Positions 30,401-38,237 of a stretch of DNA of 64,000 nt are shown here, one piece after another; position 1 is the first letter of the stretch, and every line of letters begins with the position of its first letter. The notes below the pieces were generated by a model. It was not told the origin of the DNA, did not search any database, and saw only the letters and a program-made list of their open reading frames with translations. The position numbers and the translations under genes are program-made. The stretch is from Agarivorans sp. Toyoura001 (GTDB taxonomy: Bacteria > Pseudomonadota > Gammaproteobacteria > Enterobacterales > Celerinatantimonadaceae), in NCBI RefSeq assembly GCF_005405585.1, contig NZ_BJEQ01000007.1:1-64000 (forward strand), written 5' to 3'.

Positions 30401-30823
30401 ACAATAACTTTGCTCACTGCGTGAATTTACGCAGTCATTAGCAGTACTTCCGTGGATGATTTTACATTGAGCGGTAGTGTCACACTCGTCTCCGTAGTCC
30501 GGTTCAGGTTCCGGTAGCACAGGGCTTTGTATGTCGGCACATACGCCGTCTTCACACATGCAATAGCTTTGCGAGCTGCGGGAATTAACGCAATCGTAAG
30601 CGCTGTTGCCATAAATACTTTTACATTCAGAGGTTAAGTTACATTCATCGCTAGTTACTGCTGCCACTTGAAACGTAGCCGGTTGCGCGCTGAAACTATT
30701 AAGTAAGCGGTTTAAATCAATGCTGTCGTTGCTGGTATTTGCATTGGCAAAGAAGGAAAAAGCTAAACAAAGCAGGCTTATAAAGCCTCTCGCTTTTCCT
30801 AATAGATGTTGATGTTGTTTCAC
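27431..30823 (-). CDS. Large secreted multidomain glycoside-hydrolase-like protein (DUF5060-like plus TIM-barrel)
   Basis: This 1130-residue exoprotein starts at GTG 30823 with AAGGA seven bases upstream. A signal peptide ends near FFANA. Two Cys-rich repeats lie at about 59-97 and 112-151 (pattern DECxxxxxCKxIxGxxxxDCVNSRS). A (GGDN)n linker covers 153-182, and a carbohydrate-binding-like domain about 190-358 (IIIEAENTLS). A DUF5060-like beta domain lies near 390-475. The barrel has candidate acid/base Glu 704/705 (WNLGEE) and nucleophile Glu 799 (YVTYTEASGS), the spacing expected of clan GH-A. A beta domain resembling the putative collagen-binding one seen after DUF4038 barrels follows, then a C-terminal binding-like domain (about 985-1130). 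Family and substrate are not certain; a marine galactan such as agar or porphyran is a guess from neighbours. Confidence 0.7.
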   Translation of the reverse strand: MKQHQHLLGKARGFISLLCLAFSFFANANTSNDSIDLNRLLNSFSAQPATFQVAAVTSDECNLTSECKSIYGNSAYDCVNSRSSQSYCMCEDGVCADIQSPVLPEPEPDYGDECDTTAQCKIIHGSTANDCVNSRSEQSYCQCGTEACRDINDGGDNGGDNGGDNGGDNGGDNGGDNGGDNNAPEVTTQYQELNGLIIIEAENTLSDLGEWQRKSDVSGYTGNGYLEFNGNSYISGPVNSPLVYSFTAAQTGTYHLHMYVARETIDNRSDVANDGYVRLDGNYQSIDGDGNATKAILSSDTKFYGGADKKFVWASGKRLDKNHAKHNAIYHLNAGETYTFTLSGRSKFFKVDRFVFRHTSVGTAEAQNLNLPETLATATAKTCEIVGENQQWHRVELNCKGYFADESDTATFTNHRFDVTFSQGNQRVVVPGHFAASGDAADSGAGQGDVWRAYFMPPNTGDWDYQVSFRKGTNIAVDNQANSGQAIAGFDGNKGTFTVTASTADSQDLRSQGLLQHIDGERYQRFAGSGNVFIEAGMGSPENIFGYADFDNTVKGSGGSCKGILHQFAEHESDWQVGDPSWSGAQQKGKGLIGLINYLGSHQVNSAYIMLNTVKGDGCDAHPWLIYQENGNNKRTFDVSKLDQWERAFSHMTQQGIMLHMMTQETENETLLNNASLGLERKLYYRELISRFAHHPAVQWNLGEEQDATSIAALKSYSDYIQNLDPYNHGITLHTYPGQHDRYDDMLGHASFGGPTIQYGSIPENASATATRNSVYGETISWLNKSAAAGKQWYVTYTEASGSHAPKPYQDVSSRQRVYWMWASVMSGGAGFSWYLKNDGGHAYDLAVEDLREFDQLWQQTGHVHYFFKEVLQAQLGLNLQNLEVDNSATSSNNNWVLSDKQNNYIINLRKGGSTNITLANNNLYQVYWYNPRSGALSKGLSLSGGTTLNIGNPPSETIQDWVALITNRELGENGQGGDNPSQPPVSKIVLDINSFDISTVNGFVPAYKDIARNALAVNAGSYKDKYAAARYTFNGDNADYSITITTLTENDGESNYRLVVNGQQVGEYTNPKSANNYQTSKHTWSDISLTQGDVIQIEFNSTSNGEVISSNGQADYARGRWRSLELSAQ
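30278..30366 (-). repeat. 12-bp minisatellite encoding the (GGDN)n linker
   Basis: About seven 12-bp units with third-position variation code for GGDN repeats (residues about 153-182 of the glycosidase-like protein). Unit number may vary between strains. Confidence 0.85.
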
Positions 30824-31314
30824 TGTGTTTTCCTTGTGTTTGTTTGTTCAACAAAGTGCAAAGAAGGCTTATCTTTTTCAGTGATAAGCCAGTCGTCTGG
30901 TCTGTAACGTTTGTACTTAGCGTTGAGTATTAAAATTGACTATTTATTATGATTTTTTTGTCAGCGAGGATTTGAGCAATTTATCACTAATCTGTCCAGT
31001 AGTAATTTACTGTTTTTATTGATTTTTTAATGTAGTTTTTAATTTGATAATACTTAAGGGAAGTGTTTTTGGTGTTTACTAGTTTAGAGTCTTGCATTTG
31101 TCGACTTTTTTTACAAAATATATTATTTCTATGTGTTCATAATAATGTACTAACTTTTAACTGTATGATAAATAAAGGCTATTACTTAGTGGTCTGATTT
31201 GTGCTTAGTGATGTGTATTGTTTGATTCACCACCGAAATGGTCGGTGAGTGACGAGTGACAGATTAGCGCGAACCCTGCGCGCCGTGTTAGTAAGATTAG
31301 GAATTAAGAAATAC
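30824..31314. other. Divergent promoter region of the glycosidase-like and anchored-protein genes
   Basis: No gene is seen in this AT-rich 491-bp stretch. It contains a hairpin at 30866-30890 (GGCTTATC with GATAAGCC) in the presumed minus-strand 5' leader. On the plus strand there is a structured-looking leader at about 31231-31290: CACCGA-aatgg-TCGGTG, then GCGCG and CGCGC arms around AACCCTG. I do not recognise a known riboswitch. Confidence 0.45.
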
Positions 31315-32268
31315 ATGTTTAGCAGTAAAAAACATCTCATTGTAGTAGCGTCAATGCTAATGTCGGGCTTCGTTCAGGCTACCCCTCTTAGCGATTTCAA
31401 CCTCATTTTAACTGGCGATTACAATTACCAAGGCGGTGAAGTAGAAGGGCGCACCTTATTAGGCGGTAATTTAAATGCGGCCGGGCATTCACCTACTTTT
31501 GCTACGCGCGAAACAACAGTACCTAATAAAGACACCGTTACTATTGTTGGCGATGTAAATGCCGGTAACATTAACCTTAATGCGGGCAGCTTAAGCTATG
31601 GTGGCAGCTACAATTTAGCGTGGAATGTTAACCTTAACGGCGGTGGTTCTAGTGTACAAAGTGTGACTGCTGGCAATCAAGTTGACATGCAAGCAGCCTT
31701 TGATGATGTTGAAACAGAATTGCGTAATGATTCAGCTTATTTCGCTAGCTTGAGCAGTAATGCAGTGTTAAACGGCAGCCAGCTATTATATAGCGGTGCA
31801 GATAGCGTGGCTGTATTTGACCTCGATTTTAGTCAAGTATTTGCTCAGAACAACTCATTGTCTTTAGATGCTGGCACTGCAGAAACAGTGGTGATTAACG
31901 TATCTGGCAGCGATGTAACTGTAGGTGGCGGGGTAAACCTTACTAACGGTTTTGGCTTACAAGCAGGCGGTATAAACATTGGTGCAGCCAATATTCTTTG
32001 GAACTTTTACGAAGCAGATTCCATTGATTTTAATAACTTAGCCACTGTTGGTTCGGTGCTCGCTTTAGATGCTGACATTACCGGCGGAGCAGTATTTGAC
32101 GGTAGTGTAGCGGCTAAGAGTTATACTGGTGCTCGCGAATTTCACAGCTTTGGTTTTGACTGGACACCTCCTCAAGTACCTGCAGTGGTAAGTGAAGGTT
32201 CAACCACCATTCTATTCGCCTTTGGCTTGGTATTTTTAGCGCTGTCGCGTCGTAAAACCCGCATCTAA
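31315..32268 (+). CDS. Choice-of-anchor-A domain protein with a PEP-CTERM-like C-terminus
   Basis: This protein of about 317 residues has a signal peptide (HLIVVASMLMSGFVQA) and one choice-of-anchor-A-type beta-rich domain. Its early part has the pattern LILTGDYNYQGGEVEGRTLL, GGNLNAAG and VTIVGDVNAG. The C-terminus has the three parts of a sorting tail: a short motif SEGSTT, a hydrophobic helix ILFAFGLVFLALS, and a basic end RRKTRI. The usual PEP is replaced by SEG, so exosortase recognition is an inference. I start at ATG 31315; the frame extends to a GTG at 31249 without a convincing signal peptide. It is divergent from the large glycosidase-like gene and may be a surface or biofilm-matrix protein. 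Confidence 0.72.
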   Translation: MFSSKKHLIVVASMLMSGFVQATPLSDFNLILTGDYNYQGGEVEGRTLLGGNLNAAGHSPTFATRETTVPNKDTVTIVGDVNAGNINLNAGSLSYGGSYNLAWNVNLNGGGSSVQSVTAGNQVDMQAAFDDVETELRNDSAYFASLSSNAVLNGSQLLYSGADSVAVFDLDFSQVFAQNNSLSLDAGTAETVVINVSGSDVTVGGGVNLTNGFGLQAGGINIGAANILWNFYEADSIDFNNLATVGSVLALDADITGGAVFDGSVAAKSYTGAREFHSFGFDWTPPQVPAVVSEGSTTILFAFGLVFLALSRRKTRI

Positions 32269-32286
32269 AAAGCACACCAACTGTTT

Positions 32287-32319
32287 TAAAAGCCTCGAGT
32301 TTATGCTCGAGGCTTTTTT
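32287..32319 (+). terminator. Rho-independent terminator
   Basis: AAAAGCCTCGAG-TTTATG-CTCGAGGCTTTTTT follows the anchored-protein stop codon by about 20 bp. The A-tract on the other side lets it serve the convergent CBM21 gene too. Confidence 0.88.
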
Positions 32320-32342
32320 GTTTCCGGCTTTTATTAAGCGTA

Positions 32343-33377
32343 TTAGTTAACGGGTGTGGCCTGATAAGCGCCAGTTAAGCTATTAAAGGTGATGCGAATA
32401 GAGCCCGCGTGGTCTACTTGAATGTTGGCGCCGTTTAAGTTGGCAAAGCCATCGTTAGTGTCGTCACCAAAATTACGTGACCAATCATTGTAGATATCAA
32501 ACTTAAAGTCGGTAGTGCCGTCGAAATACACCACTGTTGACCACGTGTAATCATCAATTAAGCTCATAGGTAATGAGTTCCAGCCACTCGGTTCGCCACG
32601 AAAGTACACTTGAGGATAGCGTTGCAACAGCTCACCGCGACCGAGGCTTTCACCCGTTTTGAACAGTCGATAATTTTTGCCATAGTAGTTATCAATAAAC
32701 GTGTTCTGACCATCTTGGTACTCAAGATAAAACTCAAAGCGGCGGTAGTATTCAATGTACTGCTGGCCAGTCCATACACCACTTAAGCCATTGCCGTCGG
32801 CAACAGTATGGCTAAGGGTAAGATTAGTACGGTAGCTATGCTGCCAATTGGTGTCTGAGTACACCATTGTCACTTTATCTGCGTTGCCGCTGGCTAAGGC
32901 GCGGGCGGTTACGGTGATTAATGATGACTCTCGGTAGGCATCATCCAAAGCTACTGCTTGATGGGCTAAATGGGTTTGGGTAGTGGCGTCAAATTGGTAG
33001 TTTTGTTGGTTGTTATTGTCCCAATAAGTATCGCCATTGACTTGGTATTTAATGGCAAATTGAGTCGCAGATACTGAGCCTTGTAGCGGTAAGCGAAAAC
33101 TAAATGCTTCATAGCCATTGCTGGTGGCGGCTACGTAAAAGGCGGGATGATCTAGCCATTGGCCATCACTAGTTTGGTAGTGTATCCACACTTGTTTGTT
33201 TGGGCCGATGTTTTTCACTTCTACCGCGCCTTCTAGCTCTGCGCTAGCAAAGCCATTCTCAAGATACGGGGTAAATTGGGCATGCCTTAGCCTAACTTCT
33301 TCGGTAGCTTGCGCGCCGCTTACGATGAATGCTAAACCTGCTGCGGCGATCTTCATTATTGTTAGTATTTTATTCAT
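32343..33377 (-). CDS. Secreted CBM21-type glycogen/starch-binding protein without a catalytic domain
   Basis: This 344-residue protein starts at ATG 33377 (AAGGA upstream; the frame runs on to 33440 without a signal peptide). The signal peptide ends near SGAQA. A CBM21-like domain lies at about 25-130, with VEVKNIGPNKQVWIHY and the hallmark WDNNNQQNY (119-127). A second related domain lies at about 147-240 (DNYYGKNYRLF). The C-terminal part (256-340; VYFRGEPSGWNSLPM) resembles the FRGTSNGW repeats of the amylase and pullulanase. No catalytic residues or enzyme domain are present. It probably keeps alpha-glucans near the cell or presents them to the amylase. Confidence 0.8.
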   Translation of the reverse strand: MNKILTIMKIAAAGLAFIVSGAQATEEVRLRHAQFTPYLENGFASAELEGAVEVKNIGPNKQVWIHYQTSDGQWLDHPAFYVAATSNGYEAFSFRLPLQGSVSATQFAIKYQVNGDTYWDNNNQQNYQFDATTQTHLAHQAVALDDAYRESSLITVTARALASGNADKVTMVYSDTNWQHSYRTNLTLSHTVADGNGLSGVWTGQQYIEYYRRFEFYLEYQDGQNTFIDNYYGKNYRLFKTGESLGRGELLQRYPQVYFRGEPSGWNSLPMSLIDDYTWSTVVYFDGTTDFKFDIYNDWSRNFGDDTNDGFANLNGANIQVDHAGSIRITFNSLTGAYQATPVN

Positions 33378-33798
33378 ATTATCTTCCTTGCTGTATAAAC
33401 CCACCATCCTTAACGCGGTGAGCAGGTTTGAATATAGCAACGGCCATCAAGCTTGCTGGGTTAATCATCATGGCGGTATGAATTGTTTCGTACTTTAGTA
33501 CGAGAGGCGTATCGCTCCGCCTCATTTTGTTCAATGAGAGGGTGGGTATTTTTGAAAGTAATTCGTTTTGAGTATTAACTTTGTTAACGCTAACAAAATG
33601 TTACTTGATTTAACAATAATTACTATGCGCGAGTGCTTGATCACAAATGGCGCGGCTAAAATTTGCTGGAAAAATGAATCTATATAACCTGCAGATACGG
33701 GTTAAATTATAAGCAATGAATAGGTGCGTAGTTCTGCCAGGCTTAGGTTTTCTCCGTATTCGCCATCTACCGATATTTTATTAGAAGAGAGAAAACCT
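33378..33798. other. Divergent promoter region of CBM21 and CBM6 genes
   Basis: No gene is seen. It holds the LacI-type operator at 33580-33597, hairpins in the long minus-strand leader (CGTAC-ttta-GTACG and GAGGCG/CGCCTC at about 33489-33522), and an inverted repeat at 33744-33799 covering the CBM6 start. Confidence 0.5.
33580..33597. promoter_or_regulatory. LacI-type operator, TTTGTTAACGCTAACAAA
   Basis: This near-palindromic site has a central CG typical of LacI-family operators. It shares TTTGTTAACGCTAACA with the site at 44195 upstream of the duplicated cassette. It lies about 200 bp from both divergent starts. Confidence 0.6.
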
Positions 33799-33799
33799 A
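33744..33799 (+). promoter_or_regulatory. Leader hairpin that would mask the CBM6 start codon
   Basis: TAGGTTTTCTC (33744-33754) is perfectly complementary to GAGAAAACCTA (33789-33799). The second arm covers the purine-rich ribosome site and the A of the ATG. In RNA an 11-bp stem with a 34-nt loop would block translation. Confidence 0.5.
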
Positions 33800-34269
33800 T
33801 GGTTGTTTTATTTAATAACAAGTTCGTTAAAGTGTGTTCTGTATGTGTATTGGCCTTAGCAACATTTGTTAGTGTAGCGGCCAATGCCTCTGTGAAAGTT
33901 GAAGCTGAAGATTTCACTAATCAAAAAGGCATTAAAACCGAGTCTAGCTCTGATACTGGCGGAGGTGTAAACATAGGTTACATTGAAAATGGGGACTGGG
34001 TTGAATATGCGATTGACGTGCCTGCTAGCGGCAGTTACACACTGACTGCTCGTGTTGCGAGTGCTACTGATGGTGGTCGTTTTGTGGTGTTAGCAAATGA
34101 CAGTGAAAAAGCCACCGTTAAGGTTAAAAGCACCGGCAATTGGCAAGCTTGGAAAACCATTGAGTCTACCGTTATGTTAGAAGCTGGCCCGCAAACCTTA
34201 CGTTTCAACTTCAAAGGCGGTTCTGGTTACTTATTCAATATGAATTGGTTTGAACTTATCGCCCAATAG
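33799..34269 (+). CDS. Secreted stand-alone CBM6 carbohydrate-binding protein
   Basis: This protein of about 156 residues has a signal peptide (CSVCVLALATFVSVAANA) and a single CBM6 domain: VKVEAEDF at the N-terminus, then GGGVNIGYIENGDWVEYAIDVP, SGSYTLTARVAS, and FKGGSGYLFNMNWFEL at the end. CBM6 domains of marine bacteria often bind agar, xylan or beta-1,3-glucan ends. No catalytic domain is attached, which is unusual for CBM6. I choose ATG 33799; the longer frame begins at 33724 and lacks a usable signal peptide. A hairpin masks the start. Confidence 0.85.
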   Translation: MVVLFNNKFVKVCSVCVLALATFVSVAANASVKVEAEDFTNQKGIKTESSSDTGGGVNIGYIENGDWVEYAIDVPASGSYTLTARVASATDGGRFVVLANDSEKATVKVKSTGNWQAWKTIESTVMLEAGPQTLRFNFKGGSGYLFNMNWFELIAQ

Positions 34270-34760
34270 TAAGTCTGGGCTAAAGGGTATTTCGCTGTTG
34301 CTCTTTGGCCTTAACACTTAACACTGTGTTTATTGGTATTTATACACACTGGTAAACTGTGACCAGTGAGCGTTTTTGCTAAATGCTAGGTTTGTTAGCC
34401 TAAACGCTTAACAAGCTGCTGGGTTAACTGGCGAACTCTATTCTCAAGCTATTCTAAACACGCATTTCTTATTTGTCGCATTGTTATCGAGTCGCCCCTC
34501 GCCAAGCTGTTTTATATTTTTCGTCCTCCCACGGCTGGCTCTATTTGTTGCAACGCCCTCATCGAAGACAAAGATGATTCAGCCTAAGTCCACGCTAGTT
34601 TTGCCTCTTAAACCAATCTCTACAAAGGGTTTGCGGTGTTTTTCACCTTTGGTTTATTTATTCGCTGTTCTATTAACTCAATTTATCTAAATATGATTAT
34701 TGTTTGCGTTTATCAGTTTTTGTATAGGGTATAATTTCAAAAAAATAGCAGTGTAAGTTA
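34270..34760. other. Gene-free stretch
   Basis: I see no supported gene here. A 69-codon open frame at 34481-34690 has no ribosome site or recognisable composition. The right end (about 34690-34760) is AT-rich and should carry the promoter of the glycine-zipper lipoprotein. Confidence 0.4.
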
Positions 34761-35174
34761 ATGAAAAATATAATTTTATCAATCCCCTTTTGTTTGTTGC
34801 TTAGCGCTTGTGCGTCTGAACCGATTACTGTTTTGCGCACCTCTTACGGAGAGATAATGAGCGAACAAACTGTGGCTAAGTCAAGCTCTAGCGGTTTAGC
34901 CACAATAGGTGGCGCCGCTATTGGTGGACTACTGGGTAATCAAGTGGGTGGTGGGCGTGGTAAAACAGCCGCTACCGTTACTGGGGTAGTGGTAGGGGGC
35001 GCAGTTGGTCACCAGGCATCAAAGAGTGAAGAAACTCACTACGAGTATATTGTTCACATGGACCATGGTGAAAAATTTATTCTTGAAACTAACACTCGGC
35101 GAAAAGAAATAGGCAGCCAAGTGATAGTAGAAAACTTATCTAATGGCCGAGAGCGGATTAACGTGCTGCCTTAA
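34761..35174 (+). CDS. Glycine-zipper outer-membrane lipoprotein (SlyB/17-kDa antigen-like)
   Basis: This 137-residue precursor has a lipobox (LLLSAC; mature Cys 17). Its central glycine-zipper pair of helices runs LATIGGAAIGGLLGNQVGGG, then KTAATVTGVVVGGAVGHQAS. The C-terminal part (YEYIVHMDHGEKFILET) resembles the soluble domain of SlyB-type proteins. Such proteins sit in the outer membrane and affect envelope integrity; the precise role is unknown. The ribosome site is weak. Confidence 0.8.
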   Translation: MKNIILSIPFCLLLSACASEPITVLRTSYGEIMSEQTVAKSSSSGLATIGGAAIGGLLGNQVGGGRGKTAATVTGVVVGGAVGHQASKSEETHYEYIVHMDHGEKFILETNTRRKEIGSQVIVENLSNGRERINVLP

Positions 35175-35215
35175 CTATTTGCGCTAGTTATTCGGTATTT
35201 GTTGGTGCATGTCGC

Positions 35216-36610
35216 TTAGTGTATCCAGCCCAATAAACACCACCATAGGTAGTCTAATGGCATCAATACAACGATGGTGATACCCGCCAGTGGAATAGTA
35301 ATTTTAAGTAGTTCGGTGAGTCGTTCGTTAGCTAACTGCATAGCGATAATAAGTGGCGCGACTTGGTAGGGAAAGATCACCGTAGAAAAGCCAATCACTT
35401 GAGTCATCAATACCGCGGGCAAACTAAAACCACTGGCTTCGGCAAAGTTCGCCGCCATTGGGCTTAGCACCGTAGGTACTCCTGGAATGGTAGTCACTAA
35501 ACCGGTAAATGTTGAAATTAATGACAGCGACATAAAGTGCAGTAACGAACTGTTGGTTGATTCTGGCAATAGGCGACTAAAGCTGTGCCCTACATATTCA
35601 CCAAGGCCAGAGCTATTAACTAAGGCCCCCAGCCCTAGAGCTGCAGCGACAAAAACAATGGTGCCGAAATCTACCGAGTTGTTAAAGGATTTAGCTGTTA
35701 CCACACCCCATTTAGGCATTAGCAAAATAACCGCAGTGATTAGGCCAACCCAAGCAGGGTTAATGCCATGAATCGAGTCTGTCACCCAAAACAACAAGGT
35801 GATGGATAACAGTATGGCGACGCGTTTTTGCAGTTTGCTATCAAATTTTTCGCCTTGCTCAGAGGAGGCTATTGGCTGTGATGCTGGGAGTTCGGCAGGA
35901 AAAATGCGCAGCACCAACATCACAATCAAAATTGATTTAACAATGCCCAGAATAGGAAAGTGCAGCAGTAAATACTCAGTATAGTTAAAGCTAATATCAA
36001 ACAGCGTTTCGCTGGAACCCGCCAAAATCATGTTAGGAATGTTAGCTGGCAGTATGGCAAAGCTAGGCATGTTGCAAGACAGCGCCAGTGCAGTGGCAAT
36101 ACCGATGCGGCCTTTACTGCCTTGAGTAAAACCCATTTGCTCAGCTAAAGCCATACCAATCGGCACTAGTACTACCGCTCGGCCAACTGAAGAAGGCATT
36201 ACAAATCCCAATAGCATTGCACTAAAGACCAAACCTGCAATCAGGTGTGTATAGCTAGCGCTTAAGTGAGGAGAAATCGCTAAGGCTAGCTTCTTACCTA
36301 GGCCAGATACCGAGATCGCCGAGCCAATAATAAAACCTGAAATAATCAACCAGACAGCCGTTGAGCCAAAACCCGAAAACAAAATATCACTGGGAATTAA
36401 CTTAAACGTGGCGGCTAGTGCAAAAAACAATAATCCGGTTAGAAATGGGGGAATAGCGCCTGTGCTCCATAGCGCTAGCGTAATCATTACCAGCGCAGCA
36501 CTATAAGAAAACAGCGCGGGGTAACCTTGCAGCGGAGATACTACAATCCAACATGCAGCGATAAAGGCGAGTAATAATGCTGACTGTTTAATGCTGAATT
36601 TACTGTCCAT
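35216..36610 (-). CDS. SLC13/DASS-family permease
   Basis: This 464-residue inner-membrane carrier has about 12 hydrophobic segments. It carries DASS-like features: MPSSVGRAVVLVPIGMALAE in the first half and TTIPGVPTVLSPMAANFAEA in the second, like the two SNT-type substrate/Na+ sites of that family. Members import dicarboxylates, sulfate or related anions with sodium; the substrate here is not clear. An AraC-family gene is divergent 97 bp away and may regulate it. Confidence 0.82.
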   Translation of the reverse strand: MDSKFSIKQSALLLAFIAACWIVVSPLQGYPALFSYSAALVMITLALWSTGAIPPFLTGLLFFALAATFKLIPSDILFSGFGSTAVWLIISGFIIGSAISVSGLGKKLALAISPHLSASYTHLIAGLVFSAMLLGFVMPSSVGRAVVLVPIGMALAEQMGFTQGSKGRIGIATALALSCNMPSFAILPANIPNMILAGSSETLFDISFNYTEYLLLHFPILGIVKSILIVMLVLRIFPAELPASQPIASSEQGEKFDSKLQKRVAILLSITLLFWVTDSIHGINPAWVGLITAVILLMPKWGVVTAKSFNNSVDFGTIVFVAAALGLGALVNSSGLGEYVGHSFSRLLPESTNSSLLHFMSLSLISTFTGLVTTIPGVPTVLSPMAANFAEASGFSLPAVLMTQVIGFSTVIFPYQVAPLIIAMQLANERLTELLKITIPLAGITIVVLMPLDYLWWCLLGWIH

Positions 36611-36707
36611 GTGTTGTTTCCGATTAAAGGCTATGAAATTAAACTTGAACTGAATGTGTTCATGTTTCTAAGATAGCGAAACCTCTCTGTCGTTTTAAGT
36701 GCTAAAT

Positions 36708-37514
36708 ATGACAAAGCGTGTTCCTAAGTCGACAATGTGGATGCCTAGCGAAGTGGCCTTTACGCTTGATCCAGATAAACCGGTATTAACTAACGCCAGA
36801 AGTATGCTTGCTGAGTCAGGAATGGTGCCGCATTCTCACCCGCGCGGTCAGTTGCTGTGGGCAGCAGAAGGTGTATTACGTGTTGCCAGTGAGCAAGCGG
36901 TTTGGGTTGTGCCGTCAAGCCACTCTGTTTGGATCCCTGGCGGCGTAAGCCATCAAGTGAGCTGCGAAATCGCCGCACGAACACGCAACCTATTCATCGA
37001 CCCTTCCTTCCCGGTTCGGCAAAGCGAAAAGAAAGGCGTAATGCTAAGCATGAGCCCTTTAATGCGGAAAATAGTGCTGCGACTCACTCAAGTTCCTCAG
37101 CGTATGGCCCCGCAAAACATTCAGCGCTTAGGCATGGTCGCCATTGATGAGCTAGAGAATTTGACGCCTTTTGAAATGAGCCTTCCTTCAGGTAAAGATT
37201 CGCGATTAGTAAAGCTAATTAGCTATATGGTGCAACACCCCAATGAAACACCATCATTGGCTACTCTAGCGAATATGGCTGGCGCGAGCGTGCGAACCAT
37301 AGAACGCTTATTTAAAGCCGAAACAGGAATGACCTTTCGCCAATGGCGCAGCCGTTTTCGTTTAATGAACTCGCTAGAGTTGTTAAGCAAAGGCGAGAGT
37401 AGCACTTCAGTCGCGCATTCCTTGGGGTACAAAAGTGTGAGTAGTTTTGTGAAAGTGTTTCGCCAAGAGTTTGGGGAAACGCCACAGAGTTTTGCGAAGC
37501 ATAGCCAGTTTTAA
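36708..37514 (+). CDS. AraC-family regulator with cupin sensor domain
   Basis: This protein of about 268 residues has an N-terminal cupin (MVPHSHPRGQLLWAAEGVLRV) and a C-terminal double helix-turn-helix (SLATLANMAGASVRTIERLF, then SVAHSLGYKSVSSFVKVFRQ). This matches the AraC_binding/HTH_18 group. The ATG at 36708 is preferred over an upstream GTG at 36699. It is divergent from the DASS permease and could control it in response to the transported anion. Confidence 0.85.
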   Translation: MTKRVPKSTMWMPSEVAFTLDPDKPVLTNARSMLAESGMVPHSHPRGQLLWAAEGVLRVASEQAVWVVPSSHSVWIPGGVSHQVSCEIAARTRNLFIDPSFPVRQSEKKGVMLSMSPLMRKIVLRLTQVPQRMAPQNIQRLGMVAIDELENLTPFEMSLPSGKDSRLVKLISYMVQHPNETPSLATLANMAGASVRTIERLFKAETGMTFRQWRSRFRLMNSLELLSKGESSTSVAHSLGYKSVSSFVKVFRQEFGETPQSFAKHSQF

Positions 37515-37656
37515 CTTTAGTTCACGAACGTGTGGTGAGTTATGTTTTCGCCTGCGGCGACGTCATAAGCTTTGCTCAGCTAAAGCTTACAAGCAAAAGA
37601 AAGCTCTGCTTTTAGATTGCAACTCTGATTACACATAATGGCGTGTTGGTCGTGCT

Positions 37657-37845
37657 GGTTTCGCCTTGACGGCGATGTACTTTTCTTTGCGTGGCCAAAG
37701 AAAAGTACACAAAAGAAAGGCCACCCCGCATCTTCTTGATTCCTGCGTTGCGCATTCACAAGGGAGTTGAAGTAACTCGCTACGCTCAAACAGACTTCAA
37801 CTCTATTCCCTTGTTTATTTACGCTACTCGGCGAAGATGATGGGG
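37657..37845 (+). repeat. Structured repeat, copy 1
   Basis: This 189-bp element is repeated with the same length 246 bp downstream. It contains hairpin A (37676-37709, stem TGTACTTTTCTTTG with its complement around CGTGGC) and a nested structure B: outer stem 37758-37765/37807-37814 and inner stem GTTGAAGT/ACTTCAAC (37766-37773/37794-37801). The conserved loop of B contains CTCGCTACGCTCAAAC. Confidence 0.85.
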
Positions 37846-37902
37846 AAATATGGGTTTGTTAGTTAATGCTCTTATTTAGCTATCTAGCCTGTGGATAGCT
37901 TG

Positions 37903-38091
37903 GGTTTCGCCTTGACGGCGATATACTTTTCTTTGCGTGGCCAAAGAAAAGTATACAAAAGAAAGGCCACCCCGCATCTTCTTATACCCTGCGTTGCGCA
38001 CTCACAAGGGCGTTGAAGTAACTCGCTGCGCTCAAACAGACTTCAACTTTTCTCCCTTGTTCATTTACGCTACTCGGCGAAGATGATAGGG
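37903..38091 (+). repeat. Structured repeat, copy 2
   Basis: This is the same 189-bp unit, starting GGTTTCGCCTTGACGGCG. Hairpin A has A-T where copy 1 has G-C at one stem position (ATAC...GTAT against GTAC...GTAC), so pairing is kept. In structure B the stems ACAAGGG/CCCTTGT and GTTGAAGT/ACTTCAAC are retained. Confidence 0.85.
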
Positions 38092-38237
38092 ATCGATTCG
38101 TGTGGTTGTTCTCATGGCTATCTTATTTTGGGCATTCGTGGAATGTTTGTTTATAGTTTGATTTCAACATCAAAAGACTATGTTTAGTACCTAGTTAAAA
38201 TGAACCTAAAGTACAACTCGGAGCTGCTTTTTGATTC

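Noticed and set aside
31215..31314. Possible cyclic di-GMP riboswitch ahead of the anchored-protein gene
   Set aside because: The leader has hairpins, but I could not match the conserved GEMM core, so only an unidentified structured leader is reported.
34481..34690. A 69-codon open frame in the gap before the glycine-zipper lipoprotein
   Set aside because: It has no ribosome site, no recognisable domain and ordinary intergenic composition.
37580..37789. A 69-codon minus-strand frame in the repeat region
   Set aside because: It lies inside repeat copy 1, and the variation between copies preserves base pairing rather than protein sequence.
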